A DNA stretch of 64,000 nt from Apodemus sylvaticus. Taxonomy: Eukaryota > Chordata > Mammalia > Rodentia > Muridae. Under the pieces are notes generated by a model that was given only the letters and a program-made list of their open reading frames with translations, did no database searches and had not been told where the DNA came from. The stretch is from the NCBI RefSeq assembly GCF_947179515.1, contig NC_067473.1, positions 84,288,013 to 84,352,012 on the forward strand, in the 5' to 3' direction. Both the position numbers and the translations under genes were made by a program. This document shows positions 35,276 to 45,701 of the stretch, piece by piece (the first letter of the stretch is position 1; every line of letters starts with the position of its first letter).

Positions 35276-35639
35276 CAAATGTAACTTTTAAGAGGAGAAA
35301 AATGGAGGTTTGTGTTAGAATGGGCTAGGATGCAATGGTATATTTTGATTGGGCATGTTAATTGAGTGAACCAAAGGGGGCTTTTAATTGCTAGACTTTA
35401 ATCATGTGATAGCTGGGCCCTGCTAGTCAGCCTCAAGAGGAGGAAGTGGCCAAATAAGGGAATAGACCTTGGTGATTCGCTTTAGAAATGTAATCTTGTG
35501 GTTTTTGTTCTGTTTTGGTTTGGTTTGGTTTATTTTAGCAATGCAGAGGGAATAGAGGAGATGGACAAGGCTTGCCAGGCCTGGTCTGGCTAGAGTCCTT
35601 TCATTGACATTGTTTAGATTCCCCGAATCCAAGTAAAAA

Positions 35640-35735
35640 CACAAAGCATGATAGTATACACTTGTAACTCCAGTGGTAGGGAGGAAGGAGGCAGATCTAC
35701 AGGGCTCCCTTGTCTCCAAAATCAAGATGGATGGC
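35640..35735 (+). repeat. B1-like SINE fragment, old
   Basis: 'gatagtatacacttgtaact' and 'ggaggcagatctacagggct' recall a diverged B1 sense body. Confidence 0.4.
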
Positions 35736-35919
35736 ATCTGAGAAATGATACCAGGAATGTGTCTTTTACACTCACATGCATTGCACATGCATACATTAAA
35801 AACAAAAGAAACACACAAGGATATAGGTAACAGGTAGCTTTATCTTCTGAAGATGGCTATTAGCCTGCAGCTATAACCTTGGGCATTTTTTAAAGGATTT
35901 TTTTCTCTTAAACTCTAAG

Positions 35920-35955
35920 GAAGACCTTAAAGAGATGACAGCTGGAGTAGCTCAG
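35920..35955 (+). other. 36-nt pseudo-exon candidate in Herc3 intron
   Basis: The acceptor tttttctcttaaactctaag and donor cag/gtaaaa bracket a 36-nt segment about 235 nt before the true exon. In the frame set by the upstream exon it would read RKTLKR and then stop, so inclusion would cut the protein short. No evidence of use. Confidence 0.2.
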
Positions 35956-36190
35956 GTAAAATCAGTAGCTCGGTTTTATATTCTTGCCTCCCCTGCTGTA
36001 GATCATTGCTTTAGGCACATAGTAGAATCCTAGGATTAGAAGCTGGGGAGGAGAGTCCCCAATACTACAGGATGCAGGATGCCCAATGAAAGGCCATTTC
36101 CATCACTTTTAACCTATGTGGAGAAAGGCAGCTCCATAAAGCCTGGGTGCTTCAATGCCACCTCTGCTTATTTCTCTGGTCCTCCTGCAG

Positions 36191-36374
36191 GCAAGAATTC
36201 GTGGATGCTTATGTAAATTATGTCTTCCAAATTTCGGTTCATGAGTGGTACACAGCCTTCTCCAGTGGCTTCCTAAAGGTGTGTGGTGGCAAAGTCCTCG
36301 AGCTCTTCCAGCCTGCAGAACTGAGGGCCATGATGGTGGGGAACAGCAACTACAACTGGGAAGAGCTGGAAGAG
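36191..36374 (+). CDS. Herc3: Herc3 coding exon, about residues 886-947
   Basis: A 184-nt exon, phase 2 in, phase 0 out. The first base completes Arg886. It encodes QEFVDAYVNYVFQISVHEWY, then TAFSSGFLKVCGGKVLELFQ, then PAELRAMMVGNSNYNWEELE and E. The F-x-x-GF-x-x-V and L-x-x-F-x-x-xEL-x-x-x-x-x-G patterns are standard HECT N-lobe landmarks. Acceptor ctcctgcag, donor gag/gtaaga. Confidence 0.97.
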
Positions 36375-36580
36375 GTAAGATCTGGGAAACCACATGTGCA
36401 GCACAGTGGGCGTGCGCACAGGTGGGCATGCCAAGGACCTGGTCTTCACATGCATTATGCTTGAGTAGTTGCTGGAGGTCTCCTGCCTCCCTGTGACTTC
36501 TGTTGAAAATGCACGTAATATCGGGTGTACTGTAATGTTTCTATAAGATTCATTCTCCTCCGTCCTCCTCTTTTGGACAG

Positions 36581-36683
36581 AGTGCTGTCTACAAGGGTGA
36601 TTATTCAAGTACACATCCCACTGTGAAACTGTTCTGGGAAACATTCCATGAGTTCCCATTAGAAAAGAAGAAGAAGTTTCTCT
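36581..36683 (+). CDS. Herc3: Herc3 coding exon, about residues 948-981
   Basis: A 103-nt exon, phase 0 in, phase 1 out. It encodes SAVYKGDYSSTHPTVKLFWE, then TFHEFPLEKKKKFL. This is the end of the N-lobe, leading to the hinge to the C-lobe. Acceptor tcctcttttggacag, donor tctct/gtaagt. The intron before it is only 206 nt. Confidence 0.97.
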
Positions 36684-36897
36684 GTAAGTATTTATCACAT
36701 GGGGGGGGGGGTGTTTATATTTTAGTGTGACGTTGTATAGGGCGATGTGATTCACGGGTAAAGGTTAACTTCCAACCTTCAACATATTTACAGTATATTA
36801 ATTAAAATGCATCGGAGGCTGTTAGTACACGTGTGAAACAAGAAGATCAAAATAAGAGTCATTTCACCAATCTTTACTTTCTTTAAGAATAATAGTC

Positions 36898-36998
36898 ACT
36901 TTAGCTTATAGTCCCAGCTACTTGGAAGGTTGAAACAGGAGGATTGCTTGGATCCAAGAGTTGAAGATCAGTCTGAGCAACATAGTGATAGCCTTTTC
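36898..36998 (+). repeat. Proto-B1 / 7SL-like SINE monomer
   Basis: 'tagtcccagctacttggaag', 'ggaggattgcttggatccaa' and 'cagtctgagcaacatagtga' resemble 7SL RNA and primate Alu monomers more than standard B1, as expected for an ancient PB1/PB1D-type element. Confidence 0.75.
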
Positions 36999-37806
36999 CC
37001 ACCAAACCTGAAGAGATTGATCTGGAAAGATTCTAGATGAAAATGAGGAAGATTTGACTTAAGAAAGCATTGCTGTAATATTTTCCTCTTAACATGCTGT
37101 TTACCTGTTCACAGTGTAAAACCATGGGGGTTGTAGTGTGTACATGGTTTTAAAACTCTCACAGGTTTGGAGTATGTTCACTTCCCAGAAAGAAACTCCA
37201 TACATGTCAGCAGCACTCTGTCATATCTTCTTTTCACCCAACCCAATCTCAAGTTTGTCCGTGGTAGACGTTTCTTGCAAATAGAATCATGTAGTATATA
37301 GTCCTTTGGAACTGGCGGCATGACATTTAGTAAGGCAATAGCTTTAGAGAGTGAAGTAAAGTCAGTTCCCATGATCAAATCCAGCCTTTTAGAAATGGTT
37401 GGATCTTCTGTCTACAGCTGTGAATAGAATAGAATTTTTATCTGCATGAAACAAAAAAAAAGCAACTTCTTTGCTTTCTAAGAGTGAGAAGACATTAATA
37501 TTAACTAATTCTCCTGCTTACGTGGAGCAAGGATGAGAAAAATGTCACCCTAGAACCCTGTTGCCCATGTAAGCTGTTAAGAAGCAGTGTCATGGGAGAC
37601 GATGAAGGGTTGGGTCATCAAGTCAATGTGAAAAGCTGTTACTTTCCTACTGGTCTTGGGAGTTTCCTTGGAAAAAGGCATCTCTAGTTAGCATTGGCTT
37701 TAAGCAATTTCTTATCAGTTATTGTTACTGTGTTATTAATTTTGGAAGGTTGGCAAGAATAGTGGTATGTTTATATGCCTTAGGTAATGGCAGGTTATTT
37801 GAAGTG

Positions 37807-37922
37807 ACTGATGAGAGCTGGCACATAGTACAGTGACAGAATGCTTGCCCAGCACCCAAGAGACCCTTGGTGCAACCCCCCCCCCCCCCGTCCCCTGATA
37901 CACACCCTGAAATAAATAGTTA
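37807..37922 (+). repeat. ID-like SINE with C-run
   Basis: 'gtacagtgacagaatgcttg' and 'cccagcacccaagagaccct' follow the ID head. A 14-nt C-run (37,876-37,889) stands in the middle and an A-rich tail follows. Confidence 0.6.
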
Positions 37923-38444
37923 AAATAAATGAAAGAAATCGATAATGAGTTCATTCTAGTAATTTCTGGAAGTTCAACAGTGGGAAAAACAAGCAAATTA
38001 GAAACAGCAACAAGAAGCCCTGTATAACTGCTTCATCTATGTTACCCTGTGCAGGGGGATCTAATTATATTTGTCAAGTAAGAATGTATCACAGTAGTGA
38101 ACTAAAGAACATGTAGGTCTAGTCCCCCGGTTTTTGAAAGGAGGGAAATGAGCGTGTAGATCCCTGAGGAAACAGTTTTCAGACACCTGAGAAAAGGGGA
38201 GGTCTTGAGGTCACAGAGACTTGAGTTCTTTGCTAGCTGTCCTTTTCTATGACACTAATTTCTTTCATCTTTGATTCTGTGAAGGTCTATGAGGACATGC
38301 ATGCTATAGAGGCTCTAGGGAATGTCTAGTGCATACATGTTAGTACCTAAGAACACCATGGCATTCATGGAAGCCACAGGGTGTTGTGCCTTTCTCTGTT
38401 GCTTAGAATACTGCATACCATTGATGCCATTTTCTTCTCTTCAG

Positions 38445-38653
38445 TGTTCCTCACAGGCAGTGACCGGATCCCCATTTATGGCATGGCCAGTCTACACATC
38501 ATCATTCAGTCCACAGCCACAGGGGAGGAGTACTTACCTGTGGCCCACACCTGCTACAACCTTCTTGACCTCCCTAAATACAGCAGCAAAGAGATCATGA
38601 AGACTCGGCTCACCCAGGCCCTTGACAACTATGAGGGTTTTAGCTTGGCCTGA
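38445..38653 (+). CDS. Herc3: Herc3 terminal coding exon, about residues 982-1050, with catalytic Cys and stop
   Basis: The first two bases complete Leu982. The exon then encodes FLTGSDRIPIYGMASLHIII, then QSTATGEEYLPVAHTCYNLL, then DLPKYSSKEIMKTRLTQALD and NYEGFSLA, with stop TGA at 38,651-38,653. This is the HECT C-lobe. The thioester-forming cysteine is in the HTCYN motif, codon 38,552-38,554, which is Cys1018 in the 1,050-residue numbering. The Phe four residues from the end (EGFSLA) is the conserved C-terminal aromatic of HECT ligases. Confidence 0.98.
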
Positions 38654-39474
38654 GGCACCCCAGCTTTCCCAAGACATCCATCCCTTCCTTCTTCTGTGGC
38701 CACATTGAGGCTGATATAAAAATATCATGGGAAGTGATTTCTATTTTTTTATTGTTTAAGTGGTTTGAGACTTTTGAATCCTAAAGCCTAGTCAAAGGTG
38801 TTTCTGGGGTTCAATAGTAAATAGTCTTTTTGAAACATCAGTGGTTGGGAATGAGCCAGAAAGTTGGCTTTAATATGAGAAATGGATCTGATTTTTTTTT
38901 TTTGTCTTGTTTTGTTTTAAATCAAGGTACCTGTTGCTGTTCCTTCATCTGTGAATATGTTGCAGTCTGCTGGATTTAATGGCAGGTTTTCAGCTTTTGT
39001 TTCCCAGGTGTCTCTCAGCCCTGACGTCTCTTCACCATGCTTCACTGTTCTCTTCCTGGCTTCTCAGTCCCCTACAGGGGTGACTTGACGGATATGTCCC
39101 TTCTGGCCCGCCATCAGAACATTTCCTTCTCCTCAGCACTGGAAATGCATGGCTTGTTGCAGCCCACCCCAGCCCCTAGATGGAACAGGCTTCTTCAGAA
39201 CGCCCAGTTCCAAGAAGCTGAGCCTTGTCATAGTTCGTGAGTCTTGATGGGAACCTTTATGAACATGTCCTGCTTTAAGGACATAGGTCATGACTGCCTC
39301 CTGCCTGGGCCTCCTGCATCACACAGACACAGAGCCACAGGTTGCAGGTGGGCTGCATGTGTCTTGTTAGCCATGACCCCTGGGCTTACAGTGAATTGGT
39401 AGACCTTCTTTATCATACTTTTGAAATGAAAGTTGCATTTTCTTGTTTCCATATTGCCTAAGAACAGTACAATT

Positions 39475-39480
39475 AATAAA
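39475..39480 (+). terminator. Herc3: Herc3 proximal poly(A) signal
   Basis: Canonical AATAAA within aattaataaaggtt, with a pyrimidine-rich region downstream. Confidence 0.6.
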
Positions 39481-40127
39481 GGTTCCCCTTCCTTATTACT
39501 TTTTATCTGCTGCTCTCTCTTCCTTCCCTTTCGTCCTGGGTTCCCCATTCCTCCCTTCCTCTTGCCCTCTAACTTCCTTGTCTTCACTGCTTGACTCTGT
39601 TCTCCTCTTCCTTCTGGTAGTGGATGCATGATGTCTTTTTTATTTTAAATTTTGTAAGTTTTTTTTTTAAGGAAAAAAACCCCTCTGTCTCTAACTGTGA
39701 AAATATGAAGATACTCTTGATAATAGAGTTTTTGTTTATCACATGTGAAATGTGCATTTACAGTGATATTTCAGCAGAGGGATTATGTTAAGTCAAATAC
39801 ATGTGTCTCAAAAGTGACATGTTTAACTGCTCATCATTGTATAAGAAAATTCTACATGGTCGGAGAGTTCATGTAATTCTAATTTTAAATCTATAGTGGA
39901 TAGAGAAAGTATTTATTTATCTAAAATGAAGTACTTACAGATTGTGATGCAGCACCGAGTCTTGATGAAGGAATGTAGATTTTGCTTTTCCTTTTCTTGT
40001 TTTGAAAAGTTACTCCAATTGCTAAATTGGTAGTTTTTCTGTCCTTATAAATATAACATTTAAAAAAGATACACAATTATATGAAATGTTTATTTTCTAT
40101 GTGTCTGCATATAGTTCAATATTATCC

Positions 40128-40133
40128 AATAAA
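40128..40133 (+). terminator. Herc3: Herc3 distal poly(A) signal
   Basis: Canonical AATAAA (atccaataaatttgg) with a GU-rich element about 25 nt further on. After this the sequence loses its 3'UTR-like character. Confidence 0.75.
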
Positions 40134-40817
40134 TTTGGTGTTTTAACTTAAAACAATTTGTGTTGTAATTTTGGGATGGACACTGTGCTTTCCATGGGAG
40201 CATTAAGCCATATAGCCAAAGAATCAAATGACTGAACCCAATGCTCAACAAGTAAATAGGAGAGCAATGGGAAAGAATGGGAATGGTGAAGGTTGTTAAT
40301 GTTCAAAAAGCATTCCTGGAGCGGGAGAGGAGTCAGCAAAGGTTCAAACATGGGGAAAGACACAGGGACGAATTCAGGGAAGTTCAGAAGGTAAATCAGA
40401 AGAAAGAGAGTAATGGCCAATAGAGCAGAACCGGAAGGAGAACTGCAGGGCCTAGAGTTGGGAGTTAGATGTATTTGAGAGGCTCCACAGGATGTGTTCA
40501 GGAGTTCATAACGGGAGAGATAAGACATGAATTTGAAGAATGTGGATGATGTGATTTAGAGGCACTAGAATGGGAAGTACAGCAGCAGAAAGAAGCTCAT
40601 AGCATTGAGGGAGGCAGATAGTACAGATGGAAAAGAATATTTGAATGGTAGAGAAGGGGAGGGAAGAAGAGAGACACTGAAGTGAGTCAGAACCTCACAG
40701 CTCATGCTAATTAGTATTAGCCCACGTACAAAATCTGTGTGTGGGCCCAGCAAGAAAGTACTTTCAATAAATTTGTAACATTAGTTTGATGAATTGTTTT
40801 GACAGTGTTAATAGGTG

Positions 40818-40985
40818 GTTTAATGAGATAGCTCAGTGGATAAAGGCACTTGTCACCATGACTCAATCCCAGGATCCACCTGCTAGAAGGAGAAAACCAA
40901 GCCCTGGAAGTTGTCTTTTGATCTCTAGTTGTGTACCATGGCATGCACATGCCCCCTCCCCACACACACACATAAATATATGTAA
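40818..40985 (+). repeat. B2/B3-type SINE, sense
   Basis: 'gagatagctcagtggataaa', 'ggcacttgtcaccatgactc' and a (CA)n-rich 3' part before 'ataaatatatgtaa'. Confidence 0.8.
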
Positions 40986-42438
40986 TGGAAACTAAATGTA
41001 AGTAGTAAGGGGAACAGTTGCTTCTTAATGCTAACATCCAATCAATAAACAATAACTTCAATAAGCACTAGGTTTTAGGGAAATAAATCTGGAACACAAG
41101 TTATTTCAATTTTTTAATGCAAAATTCATTCCTTTGGAATTTTGTGATAATATTTGAATTTTTCTATTCAAATAGAACGGTCTTTCCGTTCATGTAAGGA
41201 ACATTTTTCCCTGATAAGCATTTATGTCACAAACTGTTTTAAGACTTTTATATGTGAACATTCAGGTTTCCACATTTCTAAAACTGAAAAAGGTAGATTG
41301 AGATTGTTATCTGTGTAAACAATAACTATAATCTTACAGCTTAAAACTCTTACAAGCATGGCTCTTATTAATAGTTCATAGCTTAAGTAACTAAAGAAGA
41401 TAGTTCAGAAAATTGTCTTTGAAATCTTTTGGAGGTTGACTTTTAATCATTTTACCTTTAAAAAGAAAACAATAACAAAACCTGTATCCAGAGAGCATGC
41501 CCAGTACATACTGTTTGTCCAGTAGAGGTCACCCTCTTAGAGTACCTTAATAGGTAAAGAAAGCAATCTGAAATTCTCACACGGGCTTAATATGTCTGCA
41601 CCCTCAGTTCTTGTCCACTGATTGATATGTCTGGTCTTTTTATGACAATCCCATGCTGTGTTTCTTAGTATGCCTCCAAAATATAACCTACCACCTACGA
41701 GATGATGGTAACTCAAACAGTTATTTTGGGGGGACTGTTGTTCCTACTAATCCATGCTGGAATCTTCTTTAACTTCTCTTTTCAGTATTACAAATTATTT
41801 CAATTATATAAGTCTTTCAGTTCCCTAGTAACCAAGATAGTTTTTGAGGCTATTGTTTATTGTTTGAATGTCGTAAGTCTACTGGGTTTTGCTGGTTCAT
41901 TTTGTATTGTGCTACTTTGTGGGTGTAGGAGTTTTCTGTTGGAGTTTTTAAGGTCTTTTAAGTATAGAATCATATTATCTACAAATATGGATACTTGGAC
42001 GTCTTTTCTGTTTGAATCACCTTCTGTTTTCTTATTGCTTTAAGACTTGTATTATGTTGAATACAAATGGAGAGAATGAACATCCTTGTCTTAGTCCTGA
42101 TTTTAGTGGTAATGTTTTTGAGTTTTTCTCCACTTTGCATGATATTGGCTATAAACTTGATGTGTATTTCCATATTATATTGAGGTATGTTGAATGTTTC
42201 ACTAGTCTGGGACTTTTATTATGAGAGAATATCATGTTTTGTCAAAGCCTTTTCTAAATCTAATGAGATAATTGAGTGTTTTTCTGTCTGAATATGTTTA
42301 TGTGGTGGGTTTAGTTACTGATCTACAGATGTTGAACCTCCCCCCCCACCCCCAGTATCTCTGAGGATATAAGGCTGACATAATCATAGTGGAAAATCTT
42401 TAGTCTTGAATTCAGTTTGAAAATATTTTATCGAGATT

Positions 42439-42445
42439 TGTGAGT

Positions 42446-42482
<37 letters not shown>

Positions 42483-42490
42483 TGTGTGTC
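42439..42490. repeat. (GT)n microsatellite within the L1
   Basis: About 25 GT units with minor interruptions. Confidence 0.95.
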
Positions 42491-43524
42491 TATGTTCACC
42501 TGAGGTGATGGCAATATTTTCTTTTAATTTTTTAACTTTGTCTGATTCTGGTACCATATAAAATATTTGAAAATGTTTCTTCTCGTTCTATTGTATGAAA
42601 TAATTTGAGGAGTATTGTTCCTCTCTGAAGGGTAATAGAATTCAGTACTGTATCTATATAGTCCTGGGATTTTTTTTTCAGTTGGGTGTTTTTCAATCAT
42701 TGTTTCTCTATTTAAATTCTTTACTTCCTCTTAATTTAATTCTGGTAGGCCATATATATTTAAAAACCCATCCATTTCTTTTAGATTTTTCAGTTTAGTA
42801 GAATATCAGTTTTTAATATATGTCCTTATAATCTCCCATTTCCTCAGTCTCTGTGGTAGTATGTCCCTTTTCATCTCTGCTCTTACTCATTTAGTTAATT
42901 TGCCTAAGGTTTGTCAATCTTGTTAACCTTTTCAAAGAACCAACTCTTACTCATTATCTGCATTGTTTTTCTCATTTCTATTTTATTAATTTCGGCCATG
43001 TTTTTTATTATGTCTTGCCATCGTTTTCAGTCTGTCATGTTTTCATTTTCATTGAATTCTAGGAAGTGTTTAGTATCCTTCTTCACGTCTCCCTTGACTC
43101 AGTTTTCATTCAGTGATGTGTTGTTAAGTTCATGAGTGTGTATACATTCTGCTATTTATCTTGTTCATATTCGGCTTTGTTCCATTGTGGTCAGATCAGA
43201 TGCAGGTTTCTATCTACGTTTCCCGGATTTGTTCTGACTTGACTTGTGACCTAATATATGGTCAGTTTTGGAGAAAGTTCCATGGTCTGATAAGGAGAAA
43301 GTGCAGTTTTAGTGTTTGGGTGGATTGGACTGAAAATGTCTGTTCTCTAAATGTCACTTGCCTTATAATATCATTTAACTCTAAGAGTTAATTTCTCAGT
43401 TGTTGTTTCTCTGTCTTTTGGCGAGAATGGGTATTGGAGTCACCCTCTATCACCGTGCTGGAGTCAACCTGCTGTTTTAAATCTAATCATTTCTTTTTAA
43501 TGTGATTAGATGCTCCTTGTTTAG

Positions 43525-43685
43525 GGCATATCTTAGTTATGGTTACTATTACTATGGTGAAAGTGTGACCAAAAGCAACTTGGAGAGAAAGATCTTAGGA
43601 AGACATTTTCTCAGTTAAGGCTCCATTCTCTCTGTTGACTCTCAGTTGTGTTGCATTGACACAAAACTAGTCAGTATAGTGCATC
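43525..43685 (-). repeat. URR1-like rodent repeat, deleted copy inside the L1
   Basis: Starts 'atcttagttatggttactat' and ends 'gacacaaaactagtcagtat', the reverse of the family at 28.1 and 62.5 kb with its middle missing. Insertion into the L1 dates it as younger than that L1. Confidence 0.6.
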
Positions 43686-44320
43686 TATGTTTACATCTTA
43701 ATATCTTGTCTGATGATTTTTCCTTTAACAACTGTAAAGTGTCTTTCCTTATCTCTTCTGGTAGACTTTTGTTTGATGTCTACTCAGACATTTGAAGAGT
43801 CTTTTTCTCATTCCTTGACCCTGAGGTGGTGCCTATCATTGGTCATAAGCTGTGTTTCTTGGAGGGAGACAGTAAAAAGGTGGATCCTGTTTTCTGATCC
43901 AGTCTGTGCCTATTTCTCTTTATTGAGGAGTGGAGATAATTTATATTGAGTTATTATTGAACAGTGTGTCTTTGCTTATGTTATTTTGTTGAAAGGGATG
44001 AAAGAGCAGGTCCTTGTATCTTTAGAAAAAGTGAAGATTCTCCCTTTAGCTTAAACTGACCAGGGTTCAGTTGTAAGTGACACAAGACACACCACTGAGC
44101 CTCTCCATCCTGGGTTCTTGGAAAAGAGAAATTCTGAAGCCCTATAAGAGAGGAGCTCTGTAAAGAATATACAGACATTGGTCTCTGGCTCTGGGCTTCT
44201 GGTGGGGTGCAGGTGAACAGCTTGTCACTCCTAGCATTTAAGCAGCCTTTCCTCGAGGACAAAGATACCAGAGCCTGTAGCGGAACAGGTGCTGGTAAAA
44301 GTGCCAGTGCTGGTGTGGGC

Positions 44321-44441
44321 TGAGGCCTTGTTTCTCTCCTGACTCCTCCATGTCTGTGTGTAGTGAGGCCTCATCTCTCCCTAGACTTGTCTATGCTTGT
44401 GTGGGGTGAAGCCTGGTCTCTCCTCAGACTCGACCATGCAG
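44321..44441. repeat. 43-bp minisatellite, three copies
   Basis: Units begin at 44,321 (tgaggccttgtttctctcct), 44,364 (tgaggcctcatctctcccta) and 44,407 (tgaagcctggtctctcctca), exactly 43 nt apart. A fourth, decayed unit may precede them from about 44,278. Confidence 0.85.
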
Positions 44442-45635
44442 GCTTTCTCACTTACACATTGTCTCTTTCCAGAATAATGGGATGTGTACTCTTATTGTAG
44501 CACCAATAAAGGTAGCTCAGATGTCAGCTTCTTTTTCTTTCCTAGCAGTGACCGGGTGCTTGGCAAAGTGCAGAATCACATGCTCTTCAGATCTTTTGAA
44601 AGCTGATTTTCCTCAGTCTAATCCCATGAGAGTTAGGTACAATTTATGATAATTATGGATTCTGTTCCCACTGGTGTTAAACTTCCTGACAAACTTAAGT
44701 AAGAATTAAAATGGAGCCAGACACTAATAACCAGACTGGTCTTTTGTGGTCCCCTTTTCTTTCAGATTAGGAGGAAGATAGCAAAAGCAGATTTGTAAAT
44801 AAGCCTGTTCTCTATTGGCTCCTTAGAGGCCCGTGTTCTCCCGGATGAAAGCCAAGAGCCCAGGCCAAGTAGGTTCTGGCTGCAGGTCCTGCATGGCTAG
44901 CAGGACACTGCCAAAGCTGCTTGTTAAAAATAGATCTCTTGACCTTTTGTCTCTGAACTGAAGGACTCTCAAGTTTAAGTCACTATCAGAGTGTTCAGAA
45001 TAGAGACCTAGGTATGCTGATTTCTGAAGTAATGTTAGGGGTGGGAAGGAACAAGATTATGTAATAATTTGAATGTGAAAGCTGTTCTGGTGTTGGCCTC
45101 AGGCACACATGGTCTTCAGCTGGTTCTTCCTTCATAATGGTGAAAGAGAGGAGCACACTGCATGCTTTCACTACGCAGCCACGGCCACAGGCTGTGGGAT
45201 TTGGGATGCTCCTTAGCAGCTGGCAGAATTACAGCAAACTGTCCCTCCTTAGGCTACAGTTTGTTTTTAGTTTAAAATAGACCCTGAAATAAACTTCAGG
45301 GCATCTAAGTCATCCAGAAACCCATTCACAGGTCACCCCCTGCCTTCACTCCACTGGACTCAGACATTTGTTTCCACATTGATCTCATTGACCATCTCAG
45401 TTCATTCTGTTGATGTGTCTGAACAGATCTGGACCTCCCAAAGGCTTTAGAAAGAAGTATACTTAAAGGTTTCGTCTGCTCACTGAGGGAATTTAGCAAG
45501 CATAAGTCCTTCTGAGAAAGCAGCCAGGGTCTTTGAAAATAGTGATAGGCATGTCACGGTTTTTCCTCAACAGAATTGGTTAACTGTTTCCATAAAATCT
45601 TGATCATCTTTACATCCTAGGGTGGATTTCTGGCC

Positions 45636-45636
<1 letters not shown>

Positions 45637-45687
<51 letters not shown>

Positions 45688-45701
45688 GATACACACACAC
45701 A
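45637..45701. repeat. (AC)n microsatellite
   Basis: About 22 AC units, then a CATACAGATACAC variant and more AC. CA-rich sequence (tacatacac variants) continues to about 45.82 kb. Confidence 0.95.

Larger units (their letters stand above)
23601..36190 (+). other. Herc3: Herc3 host intron, part downstream of the Nap1l5 promoter
   Basis: About 12.6 kb, mostly repeats: an Lx tail at 25 kb, tandem B1s at 25.7 kb, a GGAA run, and a large antisense L1 at 28.5-31.2 kb. These are followed by more unique sequence at 31.4-34.6 kb and a sense L1 ORF2 fragment at 34.6-35.3 kb. A 36-nt pseudo-exon near 35.9 kb precedes the true acceptor (tctggtcctcctgcag). Confidence 0.8.
36684..38444 (+). other. Herc3: Herc3 last intron
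   Basis: Holds a G-run at 36,701-36,711, a 7SL-like old SINE and an ID-like SINE with a C-run. The rest is unique. Acceptor before the last exon: ttcttctcttcag. Confidence 0.85.
1..40155 (+). other. Herc3: Herc3 gene, 3' portion (HECT E3 ubiquitin ligase)
   Basis: Nine plus-strand exons join with consistent phases into 405 codons ending in a natural stop. The product is the C-terminal part of HERC3, a cytosolic E3 ligase. In this family an N-terminal RCC1-like propeller (outside the window) is followed by a C-terminal HECT domain, which accepts ubiquitin from an E2 on a cysteine and passes it to substrate. If the full protein is 1,050 residues like the human one, the window holds residues 646-1050 and the catalytic cysteine falls at 1018. 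HERC3 is preferred over the paralogue HERC4 because the C-terminus reads DNYEGFSLA and the early HECT segment reads CFVEHNWFHLIG. The promoter and the exons for the RCC1 repeats lie upstream. A minus-strand retrogene, Nap1l5, sits in the largest intron. Confidence 0.95.
38654..40155 (+). other. Herc3: Herc3 3'UTR
   Basis: AT-rich and free of SINEs. AATAAA signals lie at 39,475-39,480 (followed by a T-rich stretch) and at 40,128-40,133 (followed by 'tttgtgttgtaattttg', a GU-rich element). Two 3'UTR lengths of about 0.85 and 1.5 kb are therefore likely. Confidence 0.8.
41750..43980 (-). mobile_element. L1 ORF2 fragment, antisense, interrupted by a second repeat
   Basis: Reverse L1 ORF2 text from the reverse-transcriptase to the endonuclease region: 'gaatcatattatctacaaat', 'ttgtcttagtcctgatttta', 'cattgaattctaggaagtgt', 'gggtattggagtcaccctct'. 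A different repeat at 43,525-43,685 splits it, after which L1 text resumes ('atatcttgtctgatgatttt'). A (GT)n run sits at 42.44 kb. Long plus-strand frames in it are meaningless antisense. Confidence 0.88.

Noticed and set aside
36273..36755. A 160-residue minus-strand frame opposite Herc3 exons
   Set aside because: It overlaps two conserved plus-strand HECT exons in a shadow frame and has no recognisable domain.
36898..36998. Alu element, suggesting primate DNA
   Set aside because: Only a single old 7SL-like monomer; everything else in the window is rodent-specific (B1, B2, B4, Lx).
1..40155. Assignment of the ligase to HERC4
   Set aside because: HERC4 ends differently (a HNEGFSLI-type end) and differs in the CFVEHNW and SSKEI segments. 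The neighbours Nap1l5 and Fam13a also mark the HERC3 locus.
41702..42224. Open plus-strand frames encoding Phe/Leu-rich, membrane-like peptides
   Set aside because: They are antisense to decayed L1 ORF2; the apparent membrane segments come from the reversed A-rich LINE sequence.
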